A DNA stretch of 64,000 nucleotides from Kitagawia praeruptora. Lineage: Eukaryota; Streptophyta; Magnoliopsida; Apiales; Apiaceae. A program made the translations under genes and the position numbers. The stretch is taken from the NCBI GenBank assembly GCA_037693485.1, contig CM075351.1, positions 98,412,001 to 98,476,000 on the forward strand, given 5' to 3'. The notes under the pieces are model-generated. The model saw only the letters and a list, made by a program, of their open reading frames with translations. It ran no database searches and had not been told where the DNA came from. Positions 32,784 to 44,770 of this stretch are shown piece after piece (position 1 is the first letter of the stretch; every line of letters starts with the position of its first letter).

Positions 32784-33407
32784 CTAAAATTTAAATACTA
32801 GAAAAAAAAAATGTTCACCTGTATCTGTATCCGGCTTTCTCAATGCCTCTCCTAAAGTCATATTGTACACCCTGGCAGTAGGTCTATTCGAAGCAGTCAT
32901 ACTTTGTCCTGGTGCGGACGACTCACCGGAACGGCAATCTCTGGCAAAGTGTCCTAATTTTCCACACTGGTAACACTTCATTTCACTCTTATCGACTAAT
33001 GGACACTTGTCTAGAAAATGCCCCTTTTGTCCACACTTAAAGCAAGTTATTCCTAACACTCTACACACTCCTGAATGCTTCTTACCACACGTGTTACAAT
33101 CTGGCAATGGTGGTCGCGATTGATTAGACTGAAAGGTTCCTGTGGATCTACCACCCTGATTCACCGTCTCACTGGTAGTCTTATTATTCCCTGACTTTCC
33201 TCCAAACTGGGGTTTTTGTCCTTTACCAAATTTGTTAAAGTAGCTTCCTTCACTTGAACCTCCTTTCTGACCCTCACATCTCCTTTTCTTACTTTCTCGC
33301 CCCATCTGATTTTGTTCGTTATGAGCATTTTCATTCTGTCTATTTCGACTTCCTTCATCTCTCTCATTTTCTCTTGCATTCGTTCTATTTTTACGCTTAG
33401 GCGGCAT
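32784..33407 (-). pseudogene. Element D Gag remnant: Tekay-like N-terminus fused to zinc knuckles
   Basis: About 207 residues from ATG 33407 (MPPKRKNR, the typical chromovirus Gag start). It goes almost at once into the zinc-knuckle region: CNTCGKKHSGVC, CFKCGQKGHFLDKC and CYQCGKLGHFARDC, followed by ARVYNMTLGEAL, the junction normally found just before the protease. The capsid core expected between the N-terminus and the knuckles is missing, and the ORF ends before any protease. An upstream ATG would add nine residues. This is a deletion derivative. It could still make a small RNA-binding protein, but I have no evidence that it does. Confidence 0.8.
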
Positions 33408-34084
33408 GGTTCTGTATATAACAATATTCTTCATTAATCACCCAAATTTAGGGTACAACATACATCATTCCCATATACACAATTATATCCCTAGTTAACT
33501 CATCTATATACCATAATATTCTCAACTCAACTTTAGCAAATAAGCGTATCACCTTTAGTACAATAACCTTTTCATTTAAGTCAATCACCTTATATACATC
33601 AATATTCTTGAATCTCAACATTTAATATCAAAATATGATAAAATTAGGCAAAATACGTAAACTTCATTAATTATCTCACTTCCCTTGTTTATCCTTATTC
33701 TAACTTTTCCCTCAAAATACACCTTACTCTCAATAGTAAATCTCAATTATACCTTAAAATTCCTAATATTCTTTTATCTCAATAATCCTCAAATATACCC
33801 ATTTCTTCTCACGAAATTCCTTCCTCTTTCATATCAAAACGCTTCTAGCTCTAATTATCTCTTATTGAAATTTCCCTTTCTCATATCGATCTCGTGTACT
33901 ACATAAACTTAACACCTTTGGCATAATAACACCTTTATTAGCAATAATCTATAAAATTATAATTACGACTTAGAATAAACGCTTCGTTCGATAAACCCCC
34001 CTCGAACTCGATGTGAGTTCACAATTTCATATCATAACTAATACATTTATTATTATCACTCTTGTTCCTGAGCATTATGACTTA
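33408..34084 (-). other. Element D internal region, leader side
   Basis: Non-coding AT-rich leader between the PBS and the Gag remnant. The short plus-strand ORFs at 33685-33906 and 34013-34198 show no motif. Confidence 0.65.
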
Positions 34085-34096
34085 GCTCTGATACCA
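34085..34096 (-). other. Element D primer-binding site (initiator Met tRNA)
   Basis: Plus-strand GCTCTGATACCA, three bases before the right LTR. Confidence 0.92.
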
Positions 34097-34099
34097 AAC

Positions 34100-35984
34100 T
34101 GTGACAGCCCCAAATCCGGGGTCATGAATTTGGGCCATCACGGACCAACTTCCATTCATAATCAATATCTCTTGTTGTTTTTTTTTTATAACAATTAATA
34201 CATATGCAATTGACCCCACAGTAATACACACACACACCAGTCATATGCTCAGAGAACAACATTCACCATAATAAAAGTTTAGAGTTAAACAGTTATTACA
34301 AACCCAGAATCATACTTAAGTACATTGTTGAGTGATGCTTCTACAAGAAGCATTTCAACAACCAATTTATTACAATCTTACACACTTACACACTTAATAT
34401 ACATAAAACCACTACACCCCTTGCGCTGGTCATCTACCTCGGGGATTGATGCTAACGAGCTCTCAGAAGGTCGCCTTTCCCTTACCCTCTTGCGGGGCAT
34501 TCTGCGTAGTATTGGCATACCTAGCTGTATATAGATAAGTAGCAAGAGTGAGCTATAATAGCTCAGCAAGATATTATTATAAACTAGAATTTAAAAAAAA
34601 ATATAACCAAGTATACATGTATATACATATGTAAACGGAAATCAATTATAAACTTTAAGAAAGAATAAAACTCTTATTTAATAATACATCATCCACTTAC
34701 TATTATAAGAAAGAAATCTAGAATAATACGGTATCAGTTTCTCTTCTTAAATAATATAACAATCAACATAATCTTTCAGTGTAATATTTCAAGATAACAT
34801 GAATATTTACTTAAATCTCTTACTATCATCTTCTCAGTTCCTTATTATGTAACAATTTTTATAAATTAATATAAAATCAGTTTCTCTTCATCTATAACAA
34901 TAATTCCATCTTTCATATCATTTTCCCTTTTCAGTATACCAATCTGACTTTATCATTTATTCTTCATTCAATTATTATGGGGGTTTTCACTGTTGCCGAA
35001 TACGTGAGGCTCGATGATCAGTCGCCCTCCGTATCCGTCCCTTTTTACTACCGGTAGACGGAGGTAGGTCTGCCACCATCCCCCAGGAGGAAGGTCTACC
35101 ACTACATCCTCATTCGGCAACTCTTGGGCCGAAATGAAATATTAAGTGCTGGACTGTGCAACTTCCACACGGCCTCTTACGCTTATTAAGTGCTGGACTG
35201 TGCAACTTCCACACGGCCTCTTATGCTTATTAAGTGCTGGACTGTGCAACTTCCACACGGCCTCTTACGCTTACTGTTGTAAATTCCCCTTTTTATAAGA
35301 TCATTATTCAATTTATCAGCACCATTTCACATTTCCATTCTCGTATATCACTTTCATTCTCGCACATTATTTCTATAAAATATATGTATATAACATACAC
35401 TAAAAAGAATGTTTATAATATAGCATTATAAACCTTATAACCCTAGATAACAACTGATACCATTCTCTTTCATATCTCTTTTACCCTAGAGCATATTCGC
35501 GTCATTCATAATCATATCCACATTCATAATCCATATTCAAAAATCTTAGTAAACAGGGAATATATCCCTACTCATCTCATCATATAAGATTCATATATTA
35601 TCCGCCAAAACCATTTCCTTTGTACATAAACAGTATATCAAAATAAGGATAAAAGAAATCTTGTTCCCTTTAATCCATATCCATACTCATATCTCCCTTT
35701 AATTTCCAAAATCAGGAAAACAAATTCTTAACAATATAGCAATAATAGAATCACATATATATTCCATAAAATCATTTTTCTTTGCAGATAAATAATTTTT
35801 CAAAATAGGGATAGAAGAAATCTTGCCTTGGTTTCTGTATCCTGATAGTATGGTTGGTCCCTCCTCCGGAATTTCTATAAACACAAAAGGACCGTCATTA
35901 GAATACTACATCTCTTACTCACTACCTTCTCGTATAACAAAACCCCTTTACACTTCAACATATGTTTAACGTATCATTATTACC
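34100..35984 (-). repeat. Element D 5' LTR, first segment (before element E)
   Basis: It matches 28687-30571 at equal length. It includes the 44-bp triplet. It ends with TTACC (35980-35984), the left TSD of element E. Confidence 0.92.
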
Positions 35985-37247
35985 TAATTCCTTTTCAGTT
36001 ATCGCTAATTGTTTCAAGGGTCAAACGATTATTGAAGAATTATTAATTAACTAATTAAACTAACTAAATTAACACTAATTAAACAGATGATAAACAAATT
36101 ATTTAAAACCTAGGGCAATCAGGTCCACCATGCTTACACAATTGGCTCTTAAGCTAAAGCAATCAATGTGATCCTATAACTAGAATATGTTAATCTCTTT
36201 CAAGCATTAACACTCTCGAAACATTCAACACAATTAACCACTTTTAGTAATTCAATCAATCAGGTAATTAGAGTCAAGTTAATCTCTTCCAAGAATTAAT
36301 ACTCTCAGAAATCCAGTGATGCTTCCGCACTCAAATTCAATTCTGCTAATCGTATGTGTGCCTCTAGTAAGTAAATCTCTCGATCCATACTCCTATTTGC
36401 ATATAATTAATCCATGATATTGGCCAATTACACAAATTAATGATTAAAACATATCAATCAGAATTAACCATAACCAATCAAACCACTATGAAAATCATGC
36501 CAATATTAGTGCAAACATGGCTTCCCTTTAAGCCCTAGAAATAACTACTCGCTAATAATTAAACAAGTAAAACAACTAGTAAAACAAGAAAACATAATTA
36601 AACTAATAAGAACAAAGAAAAGATTAAGAGAACAAAACCTTCAAACTTCAATGTTGTCACCCAAAAGAAGAGTCACGGTGTTTCTCTACATCTCCAACTA
36701 ATAATAATACTAATCTACTCTAAACTATATTATCTGATCTAATATTACATCCTTCTTCCTCCCCCAAAATAATACCCTAGATGTGTTTATATAGCTCTAA
36801 AAATCTTGCCCAATAAAAGTATTTTAATACTCTAAATAAATTACAAGTAGGATTCCATAACTGAATAGGATTCCTTAATTAAAATTCGTCACTTCTTTTT
36901 CTCCTCTGTTTCTGGGCTCTTCCAGTTGGATTTTGCTTATTGGATCACCTCTGAATTAAAGATAATTCCACAAGCTTCGCGTGGACAGTAAGATCGTCAA
37001 ATTCTGACTTCTGGAACTCAAGATATGGCCCAAACAGTGCAGGCAGCCCGTATAGCCCAATAATACGAATTTTCTCCTATTTTATCTCCAAAATAGCTCT
37101 TTTTGCTCCAAATCCTTCCAAATCATGAATTCTTTATTTCCTATAATAAAACAATAAAATCTATTAAATAAAAATCCAAATCAATGCAAAACACAATAAA
37201 TATGAGAATAAAATCATCTAAAATATATATAAAAATATACTCTATCA
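35985..37247 (-). repeat. Element E 3' LTR, missing its terminal 93 bp
   Basis: It begins TAATTCCTTTTCAG directly at the TSD. The corresponding sequence in the complete LTR starts 93 bp inside. The right end ...ACTCTATCA is normal and is followed by the PPT. Confidence 0.9.
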
Positions 37248-39240
37248 AACATCCCCACACTTAGCATTTGCACGTCCTCGGGCAAATAAGTGAAATAAAA
37301 ACTAAGTCCTAACAAACATCACTTTCGTAGATGACACGATTGCATTGAGCATATGCAACAAGCCGTTAAACCCCTAGGCAGCCCTAGTAGGACGAGTGTT
37401 GTCTCGTGAGGGTTTATAGTGAATGTACCCACAAAATTCATCTAACCATGCAAAAGATCAATGCTAACACAACACCACACACACAAGTCCTCTCATGCCA
37501 CATCAACTTAAGAATCAAAGTAAACATACGATGTCTTGGTGTCGAAAGTGCAAGTATTCACGTAGTCTACTCAACTAACATGCAGAAGGTCATAAAAATT
37601 CATGTCAAGTGTAAAAATCGTTGGTAATCATGCTAAGCCCACAAGAAATACATCTTTAAGTCTAAACCCGGGATCTCCTATGCCAAAACAAGCAATAACT
37701 CACCTTTCACTCAAAAACGAATATTCACTCAAGAACAAGGTTAAGTGTATCACTCAATTCCAACAAAATCATAAACACAACTTGACACTCGCAATCAATC
37801 TCACTCTCAACACAACATACATCACTGATGACAATCAAAAGGTCTTTATTCGGGTTGTAGCGTGGGCTAGGGACAAGGTATGTCAAGAAAAGCTAAAACA
37901 GGTTAAATGTCAAAAGCTAGTACCCAACAATATAATTCATTCCATTCCCTTTCTATTAAAACAAATACTTCCCTACACTTGGATTTTTCAATAACCCTTA
38001 CATAATAACTTGACTAGTCGAATGAAGAAAGATCATACAAACATAAGATTGCTCTCATATTTATTTTTCTCTGTTTTTTTTTCTTTTTTTTTTCTTTTTT
38101 TTTCTCTTTTCTTTTTTTTTTTCTGAGAGCTAAGGAATAAGCACAATGATCCATAGATATTATTATGAATTTCGACTAGCAAGCATCAACCCAAGATCAA
38201 TATTCCCCAAAAGTATGATCATCAATAACCCCCCCTTTTTATGAACACCTTATTACTCCCTTAAGCACGATACTAGCCTTTGACAATTTAGGTTCAAACT
38301 CAATGTAAGGCCAATAGAATAAAAAGGATAATGGCAAGTAATGTAGTGTGTCACCGAAAGAATAGGATTAGGCTCAAAGGGTTAACTAATTGATCATGTA
38401 TAAAAGGTGTGGAAATATGGGAAATACGAGGTTAAACCTAAGTGCCTTTATCATCTCATCATCAAGTAATATCATGCATTTCAAGAAAGATCTCAAGTAA
38501 GTGCTAGCAATGTAAACAACATGTGAACACTCAAGCAAACGAAAAATCATGCAAAAGATATGCATATAGGCTCAAAACTCACTTGGTGTGACAAAACATA
38601 ATCAATCCCAGGTAACAAGACTCTCTAACGCACCTACTTGTACTCAAAGCATGAAAACCAAGTCATCTTGCACATATTCATGTCATTCTAATCACTTACA
38701 ACATCCAATTAAGTCTACCAGCTTCAACTTGCTAGTGTAAGTGTGTGCATAAGAACAAAGCACGTCACTTCTCATACAAAAGCGTCCATAAACACAAGAA
38801 TTCTACGCATGCATGAGTGTATCAAGCAAAATACAACAACTAATCAAATTGCATGGCTAGAATTATTTTTGGTATTTTTCAATTTTTTAATTTTTTTTGA
38901 TTTTTTTTTTTAAACAAGTAATACACTACGTTTATACACTACGTTGAGAACACCTCCCCACACTTAAGCGGTTCATTGTCCCCAATGAACTAAGGAACAA
39001 ATACAAAACTACAACTAAAAACAAAATAAAACTACACTAAAAAGAAAAGAAAGAAAACTCCCCTGGAATCAAGGTGTCGGGTGTGAAAAATATCTCTGAA
39101 AAGAACAGAGTAGCAAAGGTAGCTGTTGCGGGAAGAATAGGAGTACGTAGAAGTCGCTAGGGTTGAAGACACCTGATGCTATACGCTGTGATCAATACAC
39201 ACATAATACAAATATACAAATATACATAATAATAATATAC

Positions 39241-39284
<44 letters not shown>

Positions 39285-40094
39285 TTACAAATAATACAAA
39301 ATATATTTTTGTGTTTTTTTTTTAAAATTACATAATCACAAAAAGAATACAAATTATATTTAACATAAATAATATAAGTAAAAATAATAAAATAAAGGGG
39401 AAAAAATGAAGGAAAAGAAAAAAAAACATATAAAATAATGATACATAATAATAATAATATAGTAGATATAATAATAATAATAATATAATAATATAAGGAA
39501 TATATACAAATATTTGTAACATATATTTATGTTTATGAAATAAAAAGAAAAGAAAGAAAAAAAAAATAGGAAAAAAAAACTTAAATTACATAAAATATAT
39601 AGTTGATAGTACGTATATAGTACATAAAAAGTATACATGTTGGTTAACAGGAAAAGTGGCACCGCGAGTAGCTAAATACATCCCACGGTTCCACCCGCCA
39701 AATACTCTGTTTTTATTTCTTCACAAATCAGTTCAGGGAGTTTCGCACTGCAGGAAGTCTTTACGCACCGCCAGCTTCTTTTTGCATTTTTTTTTAAAGT
39801 CCTGTGACAGGAATTATTGCACCATGGGGAGAGTTCTAAAACCATGGGTAGTCATAAAAATCATAAGAAAACAATCTTTTCCACCTGAAACACTTCACAC
39901 AAAAATCATCAAGGCACCTTGGGAGATAAAAATAAAAGAAAATACAAAAATTCTATCTAAAAAAATAAAAAATAATAAAAAAAATAAATAAATAAAATGA
40001 AAGAAAGAATTTTTTTTGTTTTTTGTTTTAATTTTAACAACAAGCTTGGGTTGCCTCCCAAGAAGCGCTTTTTAGAGTCATTAGCTTGACCTCC
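37248..40094 (-). other. Element E non-coding internal region
   Basis: PPT at 37248-37264 (plus AACATCCCCACACTTAG). The rest has no supported gene: homopolymer T runs (38066-38122), an AT/AAT microsatellite (39225-39285), AT-rich filler to 39630, then a tract at 40029-40080 (sense AAGCGCTTCTTGGGAGGCAA) of the type that follows the truncated pol in Athila-like elements. The ORF at 37602-37994 on the plus strand has no known domain. Confidence 0.7.
39229..39284. repeat. (AAT)n microsatellite in element E
   Basis: A run of AAT/ATA units, interrupted once near 39240, about 55 bp. Confidence 0.9.
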
Positions 40095-41471
40095 TCAAAA
40101 ATACTCCGATGGAGACGGAATATCCACTTTCTCGATCATAAACTCGCCACCACAAAAAGTATCAAGAGTGTTAGTGGTTGTCTTTATCCTGCAGAAAGTC
40201 TCCAAACAAGCATCAGTAAAATAAAATATGTCATTAATAAGCAATAGAGAGAGTGCTTGTGCAGTTTTGGAAAACTTTGTGATAAAACAGCGATAAAATT
40301 CAACTCCCTTGACATAAGGTGGAGGTTCTGGTGGTGGTTTTTCTTCACTCATCACTTTTACTGGAGCCATTCGGACATCTTGGCTTATCACATCAAAGAT
40401 TAAGCCGACACTTCCATCTTCTCCCTCTCCTCGAGCTTCAAACGTAGGAGCCACTTTGTATGGATCCTCAACCAGAATTTGAGAAATATCATATTGGACA
40501 ATATTTGTTATCACATAAACCTTGAAATAAGTGTTCTTGAGCAAAGAAGCCTTGTAAGTAGAGGCTAGATCGAGAGCAAATTTATCAATACATGGTAGCT
40601 GAGGCACAGGTTGTGGAAGAGAAACAACAACCATCTCTGTATTGCTTTCCTTTGTAGCCTCATCATCAGTCACATTGTTCTCAGTAGCAGCAACATCATT
40701 GATCTCGTCATCGGTGGCATACTCCTTCTCTTTATCAATGGCCTCATCATCAACATACATGGAGAAACTATCATATTCCTGATCGCTTGTGAGATTGATA
40801 GCAATCAGGTCCTCTTCGGATCGGATAGATGATGATGGTAAATAGTCGAGCTGCCCTGTAGTAGAAGAGTTAGCCAACTGTGCAATTTGAGATTCAATCG
40901 CCAAACTTTGAGTTTCTAATCCTTTGATCTTCTCGGCTTGTTCTTCAGAACTCTTTAGCAATTTATTCAAGATATCCCACATCTCATTTGTCTGATCAAC
41001 TTGCACATCTACACTGGGTTGAGAAACATGTAGATCTTCTTGTAGAGGAGGATATTGATATTCTTGCTGTGGCGGTTGCTCATATGACTGATAATATTGT
41101 TCCTCAAATTGTTGCTGATTATGATATGAAAAATTTTGAGCACCATTGTCCTGGTAGTAGAAATCTGGTTGATTCACGCATTCTTGATCAAAAGTGTTTG
41201 AATACTGATTGTACCCATATCCTTCTTCAAAAGAATTCATTTGTCCCAACTGAGCACTCTGAGAATTATAGACATTGTAATAGCATTCCAAACCATAATG
41301 ACCCTGGACACCACAAATTGGACAGAAGTTGTAAGTTTTAGGGGCCACTTGTGACATCTCATTGATACTCATTGGACGTATAGTGGGCTCTGTAGGGTTG
41401 AATGAGGCAATTTCTTGAGTGCGTGCCTCCAACATGGAAGAGAGTAGTGCTAAAGTATCAACTTCACCCAT
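40095..41471 (-). CDS. Element E Gag remnant fused to a piece of reverse transcriptase
   Basis: The best start is ATG 41471-41469 (MGEVDTLALL), giving 458 residues. Extending to 41618 would need a TTG start within the PBS. CPICGVQGHYGLEC (residues 50-63) is a CCHC-like knuckle. It is followed by a Gln/Tyr-rich stretch and a coiled coil (SSEEQAEKIKGLETQSLAIESQIAQLANSS) typical of the Athila Gag tail. Near the C-terminus, EFYRCFITKFSKTAQALSLL resembles the conserved end of the Gypsy RT (the FYRRFI..FSKIA region). Protease, the RT active site and integrase are absent, so a large internal deletion fused Gag to the RT end. The ORF has stayed open. Whether the product is used is unknown. Confidence 0.75.
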   Translation of the reverse strand: MGEVDTLALLSSMLEARTQEIASFNPTEPTIRPMSINEMSQVAPKTYNFCPICGVQGHYGLECYYNVYNSQSAQLGQMNSFEEGYGYNQYSNTFDQECVNQPDFYYQDNGAQNFSYHNQQQFEEQYYQSYEQPPQQEYQYPPLQEDLHVSQPSVDVQVDQTNEMWDILNKLLKSSEEQAEKIKGLETQSLAIESQIAQLANSSTTGQLDYLPSSSIRSEEDLIAINLTSDQEYDSFSMYVDDEAIDKEKEYATDDEINDVAATENNVTDDEATKESNTEMVVVSLPQPVPQLPCIDKFALDLASTYKASLLKNTYFKVYVITNIVQYDISQILVEDPYKVAPTFEARGEGEDGSVGLIFDVISQDVRMAPVKVMSEEKPPPEPPPYVKGVEFYRCFITKFSKTAQALSLLLINDIFYFTDACLETFCRIKTTTNTLDTFCGGEFMIEKVDIPSPSEYF

Positions 41472-41599
41472 AATAACCTGTAAACACTCAACAAAGCCAA
41501 GAAAACGTAGTAAAATCTGCCTCAATTGGAACAAAGGTTCCAACGAGACAATGGAAACAATCGAAACAACTAAATTAAAATCAACAGAAACTCGCTGTC

Positions 41600-41617
41600 T
41601 CCCCGGCAGCGGCGCCA
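41600..41617 (-). other. Element E primer-binding site (Athila type)
   Basis: The plus strand TCCCCGGCAGCGGCGCCA is, in sense, TGGCGCCGCTGCCGGGGA. It lies six bases inside the 5' LTR. Confidence 0.88.
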
Positions 41618-41623
41618 AAAACT

Positions 41624-42979
41624 TGATATGTTAGATTATACCTAACCGCAAGCGCACGGTGTCTATTGCTAGTACAGATGGCAAGCGGGTCGAATCCACA
41701 AGGAGACAGGTTCTACTAATTCCTTTTCAGTTATCGCTAATTGTTTCAAGGGTCAAACGATTATTGAAGAATTATTAATTAACTAATTAAACTAACTAAA
41801 TTAACACTAATTAAACAGATGATAAACAAATTATTTAAAACCTAGGGCAATCAGGTCCACCATGCTTACACAATTGGCTCTTAAGCTAAAGCAATCAATG
41901 TGATCCTATAACTAGAATATGTTAATCTCTTTCAAGCATTAACACTCTCGAAACATTCAACACAATTAACCACTTTTAGTAATTCAATCAATCAGGTAAT
42001 TAGAGTCAAGTTAATCTCTTCCAAGAATTAATACTCTCAGAAATCCAGTGATGCTTCCGCACTCAAATTCAATTCTGCTAATCGTATGTGTGCCTCTAGT
42101 AAGTAAATCTCTCGATCCATACTCCTATTTGCATATAATTAATCCATGATATTGGCCAATTACACAAATTAATGATTAAAACATATCAATCAGAATTAAC
42201 CATAACCAATCAAACCACTATGAAAATCATGCCAATATTAGTGCAAACATGGCTTCCCTTTAAGCCCTAGAAATAACTACTCGCTAATAATTAAACAAGT
42301 AAAACAACTAGTAAAACAAGAAAACATAATTAAACTAATAAGAACAAAGAAAAGATTAAGAGAACAAAACCTTCAAACTTCAATGTTGTCACCCAAAAGA
42401 AGAGTCACGGTGTTTCTCTACATCTCCAACTAATAATAATACTAATCTACTCTAAACTATATTATCTGATCTAATATTACATCCTTCTTCCTCCCCCAAA
42501 ATAATACCCTAGATGTGTTTATATAGCTCTAAAAATCTTGCCCAATAAAAGTATTTTAATACTCTAAATAAATTACAAGTAGGATTCCATAACTGAATAG
42601 GATTCCTTAATTAAAATTCGTCACTTCTTTTTCTCCTCTGTTTCTGGGCTCTTCCAGTTGGATTTTGCTTATTGGATCACCTCTGAATTAAAGATAATTC
42701 CACAAGCTTCGCGTGGACAGTAAGATCGTCAAATTCTGACTTCTGGAACTCAAGATATGGCCCAAACAGTGCAGGCAGCCCGTATAGCCCAATAATACGA
42801 ATTTTCTCCTATTTTATCTCCAAAATAGCTCTTTTTGCTCCAAATCCTTCCAAATCATGAATTCTTTATTTCCTATAATAAAACAATAAAATCTATTAAA
42901 TAAAAATCCAAATCAATGCAAAACACAATAAATATGAGAATAAAATCATCTAAAATATATATAAAAATATACTCTATCA
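41624..42979 (-). repeat. Element E 5' LTR, complete
   Basis: 1356 bp from TGATATGTTAG to ACTCTATCA on the plus strand. It is followed by TSD TTACC at 42980-42984. Confidence 0.92.
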
Positions 42980-42984
42980 TTACC

Positions 42985-44642
42985 CCAAAGGTTCAAGGAC
43001 TTAACCATTTACAAACTCAATCGAAGTTTCAGTGGTTTTTCACCATCTCCCTTAACGACCATACTTAACTGTAAAAATCCCCATAAATTATAGATTTCGA
43101 CTTTTACTACAAGGTCAACTGGTAATGTCTCTTTTACTACCCTACCATATTATCCCAAAGTTTCATAATTTTTAAAAATGTCTAAGTAGGTTGATCATAG
43201 CCTCAAAGTTGATACAATTACGGTTTCTCGGTTTTCAAACACTTTTCACTAAAACTGACTTTTCTCCTAAACCGTTCATCAGATTTTAACGCACCTTATA
43301 TCAAAACGATCTATGAACTAAGCTCTATCATCTCATGGTCCCTTGGTGTGCTGGACAGTAACCTACCGTGTGTGCACAGTTGCTAAAAACAGGGCAGATT
43401 TCGTTCTAACGAAAATCGGACATTATAACTGCTGTAATTTCATACTTTCCAAAATTTCACCACTCCAAAACCATTATCAAACACCATAATCATCACCTAC
43501 ACCATGTGGTCTTCATTACCAGCCATGGTTACAATTCCAAACACCTCCATATTCAACTTTAAATCACTTACAAACACTTATAACATCATAAACATAACCA
43601 TTATACCCCTTAATCACTAAACACCACAATATCCATCATAAATACAAAAGGGCAAGGGTTGTTATACCTCTTTGAAGCTTGAAGAACACTTAATAATCCT
43701 TAATAATCCTTGGGCACACCTTGAACAACCTTGAATTAGCTTGGATTAACTAAAGGAGCCATTAAAACAAAGTTAATACTAAGATTTTACTATTCATTTA
43801 CTATTCATCATCATCTTTAAGAATTTATTTACCATGCCAAATGATGTTAGTTTGCTATGAAACTTTGTAGATGATCCTTCCTAACCTCCAAGAAGCTCCA
43901 TGATTTTCCTCTTGATTTTATCTTGATGCTAGCTAGGATTTTTGTTTTTATTTTCTTCTTTTTTTCTCTTGAAGCCGAATGGAATGAAAGGAGGTGGAGG
44001 AGAGGTTTTTGTGTTTTGTTTTGATCTCATCTCATCTTAATCTTGCTAATTCTAGTGTCTTGTGGAAGCTTTAGAAGATATTTTGTGGTTAACACCTTGC
44101 AAAGTTACTAATTTACCCTTAAAAACAAGTTAATGACTAATGACACCACTTTGGTCATCCAATAAATCCCATTTTGATTTTCTACTTATAATGCTAATAA
44201 TCTTGAATAACATAATGTAGTATGTATCCTTGTTATATTACTAATCTTGGTTGCTTGGTTTCCATACTCGTCTAATTGTGGTTCATTTCGAGTAAATCTC
44301 ATTATCTCAGTGGTTTTCGAAATCATTTACGAATCCAATTTCCATTGGTATTCTCTTAACTTAATAATCCCTTGGTTAAATCTAAATTCACTAATTCCTC
44401 AATATATAATTCTTATAATGTTTCCATGCTCCTTAATGTCCAATAGAAGCTTATTCGAAATCAAAATCCTCAAAAATCCATCGTCATTTCGAGTCACTTA
44501 ATTTCAATGTACAACACTAATATGGTTTCTGTTCATTCCTTTTCCGTTTCCATTATGGAGTACTTATATACCCTTTTTCTAAATCCTCGAAATTTACTAT
44601 TCATGTGATCAATGTAGCTTTGTTAAAGTTAGGGTTATTACA
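42985..44642 (-). repeat. Element D 5' LTR, second segment (after element E)
   Basis: 1658 bp matching 30572-32229 with four substitutions. It ends GTTATTACA at 44642. Confidence 0.92.
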
Positions 44643-44770
44643 TCCTTCCCCCCTTAAAAGGATTCCGTCCCGGAATCACGTCAAAAATGTCCATAGATAT
44701 CTTTTCATCTACACTTTATAACTTCTACACCTCTTTCTCCATCCTTTTTCCTTCATAATATCTCTATCTT
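44643..44770 (-). repeat. Second copy of the start of element D internal region, truncated
   Basis: 128 bp matching 32230-32357, beginning with the PPT and stopping abruptly after TCTCTATCTT. A normal insertion would have a TSD and element A sequence here. The layout LTR-internal-LTR-internal(partial) indicates recombination between two D-family copies, followed by or combined with a deletion. Confidence 0.9.

Larger units (their letters stand above)
35985..42979 (-). mobile_element. Element E: Athila-like non-autonomous Gypsy retrotransposon with identical LTRs
   Basis: TSD TTACC flanks it (35980-35984 and 42980-42984). The right (5') LTR is 1356 bp (41624-42979), with TGATA..TATCA termini in sense. 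The left (3') LTR is 1263 bp (35985-37247) and lacks the 93 bp that correspond to the end of U5. Over the 1263 bp shared, I found no difference. The PBS TGGCGCCGCTGCCGGGGA (sense) is of the Athila type, usually assigned to tRNA-Asp. One ORF of 458 codons remains, plus long non-coding DNA. Confidence 0.9.
28687..44642 (-). mobile_element. Element D: non-autonomous Tekay-like Gypsy element, interrupted by element E
   Basis: Left LTR 28687-32229 and right LTR 34100-35984 plus 42985-44642 are each 3543 bp, with about eight substitutions and two single-base indels between them. They begin TGTGACAGCCCCAAATCCGG and end GTTATTACA. The internal region is only about 1.87 kb. PBS at 34085-34096. Zinc knuckles of Tekay/Del type are all that remains of the coding capacity. 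No TSD can be paired, because the right LTR is followed by D internal sequence rather than by element A. Confidence 0.9.

Noticed and set aside
40095..41618. A 507-codon ORF starting at 41618
   Set aside because: The first codon is TTG within the PBS. The first ATG with a Gag-like continuation is at 41471.
44643..44770. Continuation of element A after element D
   Set aside because: The sequence is identical to the PPT side of D's own internal region, not to the A LTR, whose expected continuation (GTTATGGGGAAAGTGGG) occurs only in the solo copy at 45816.
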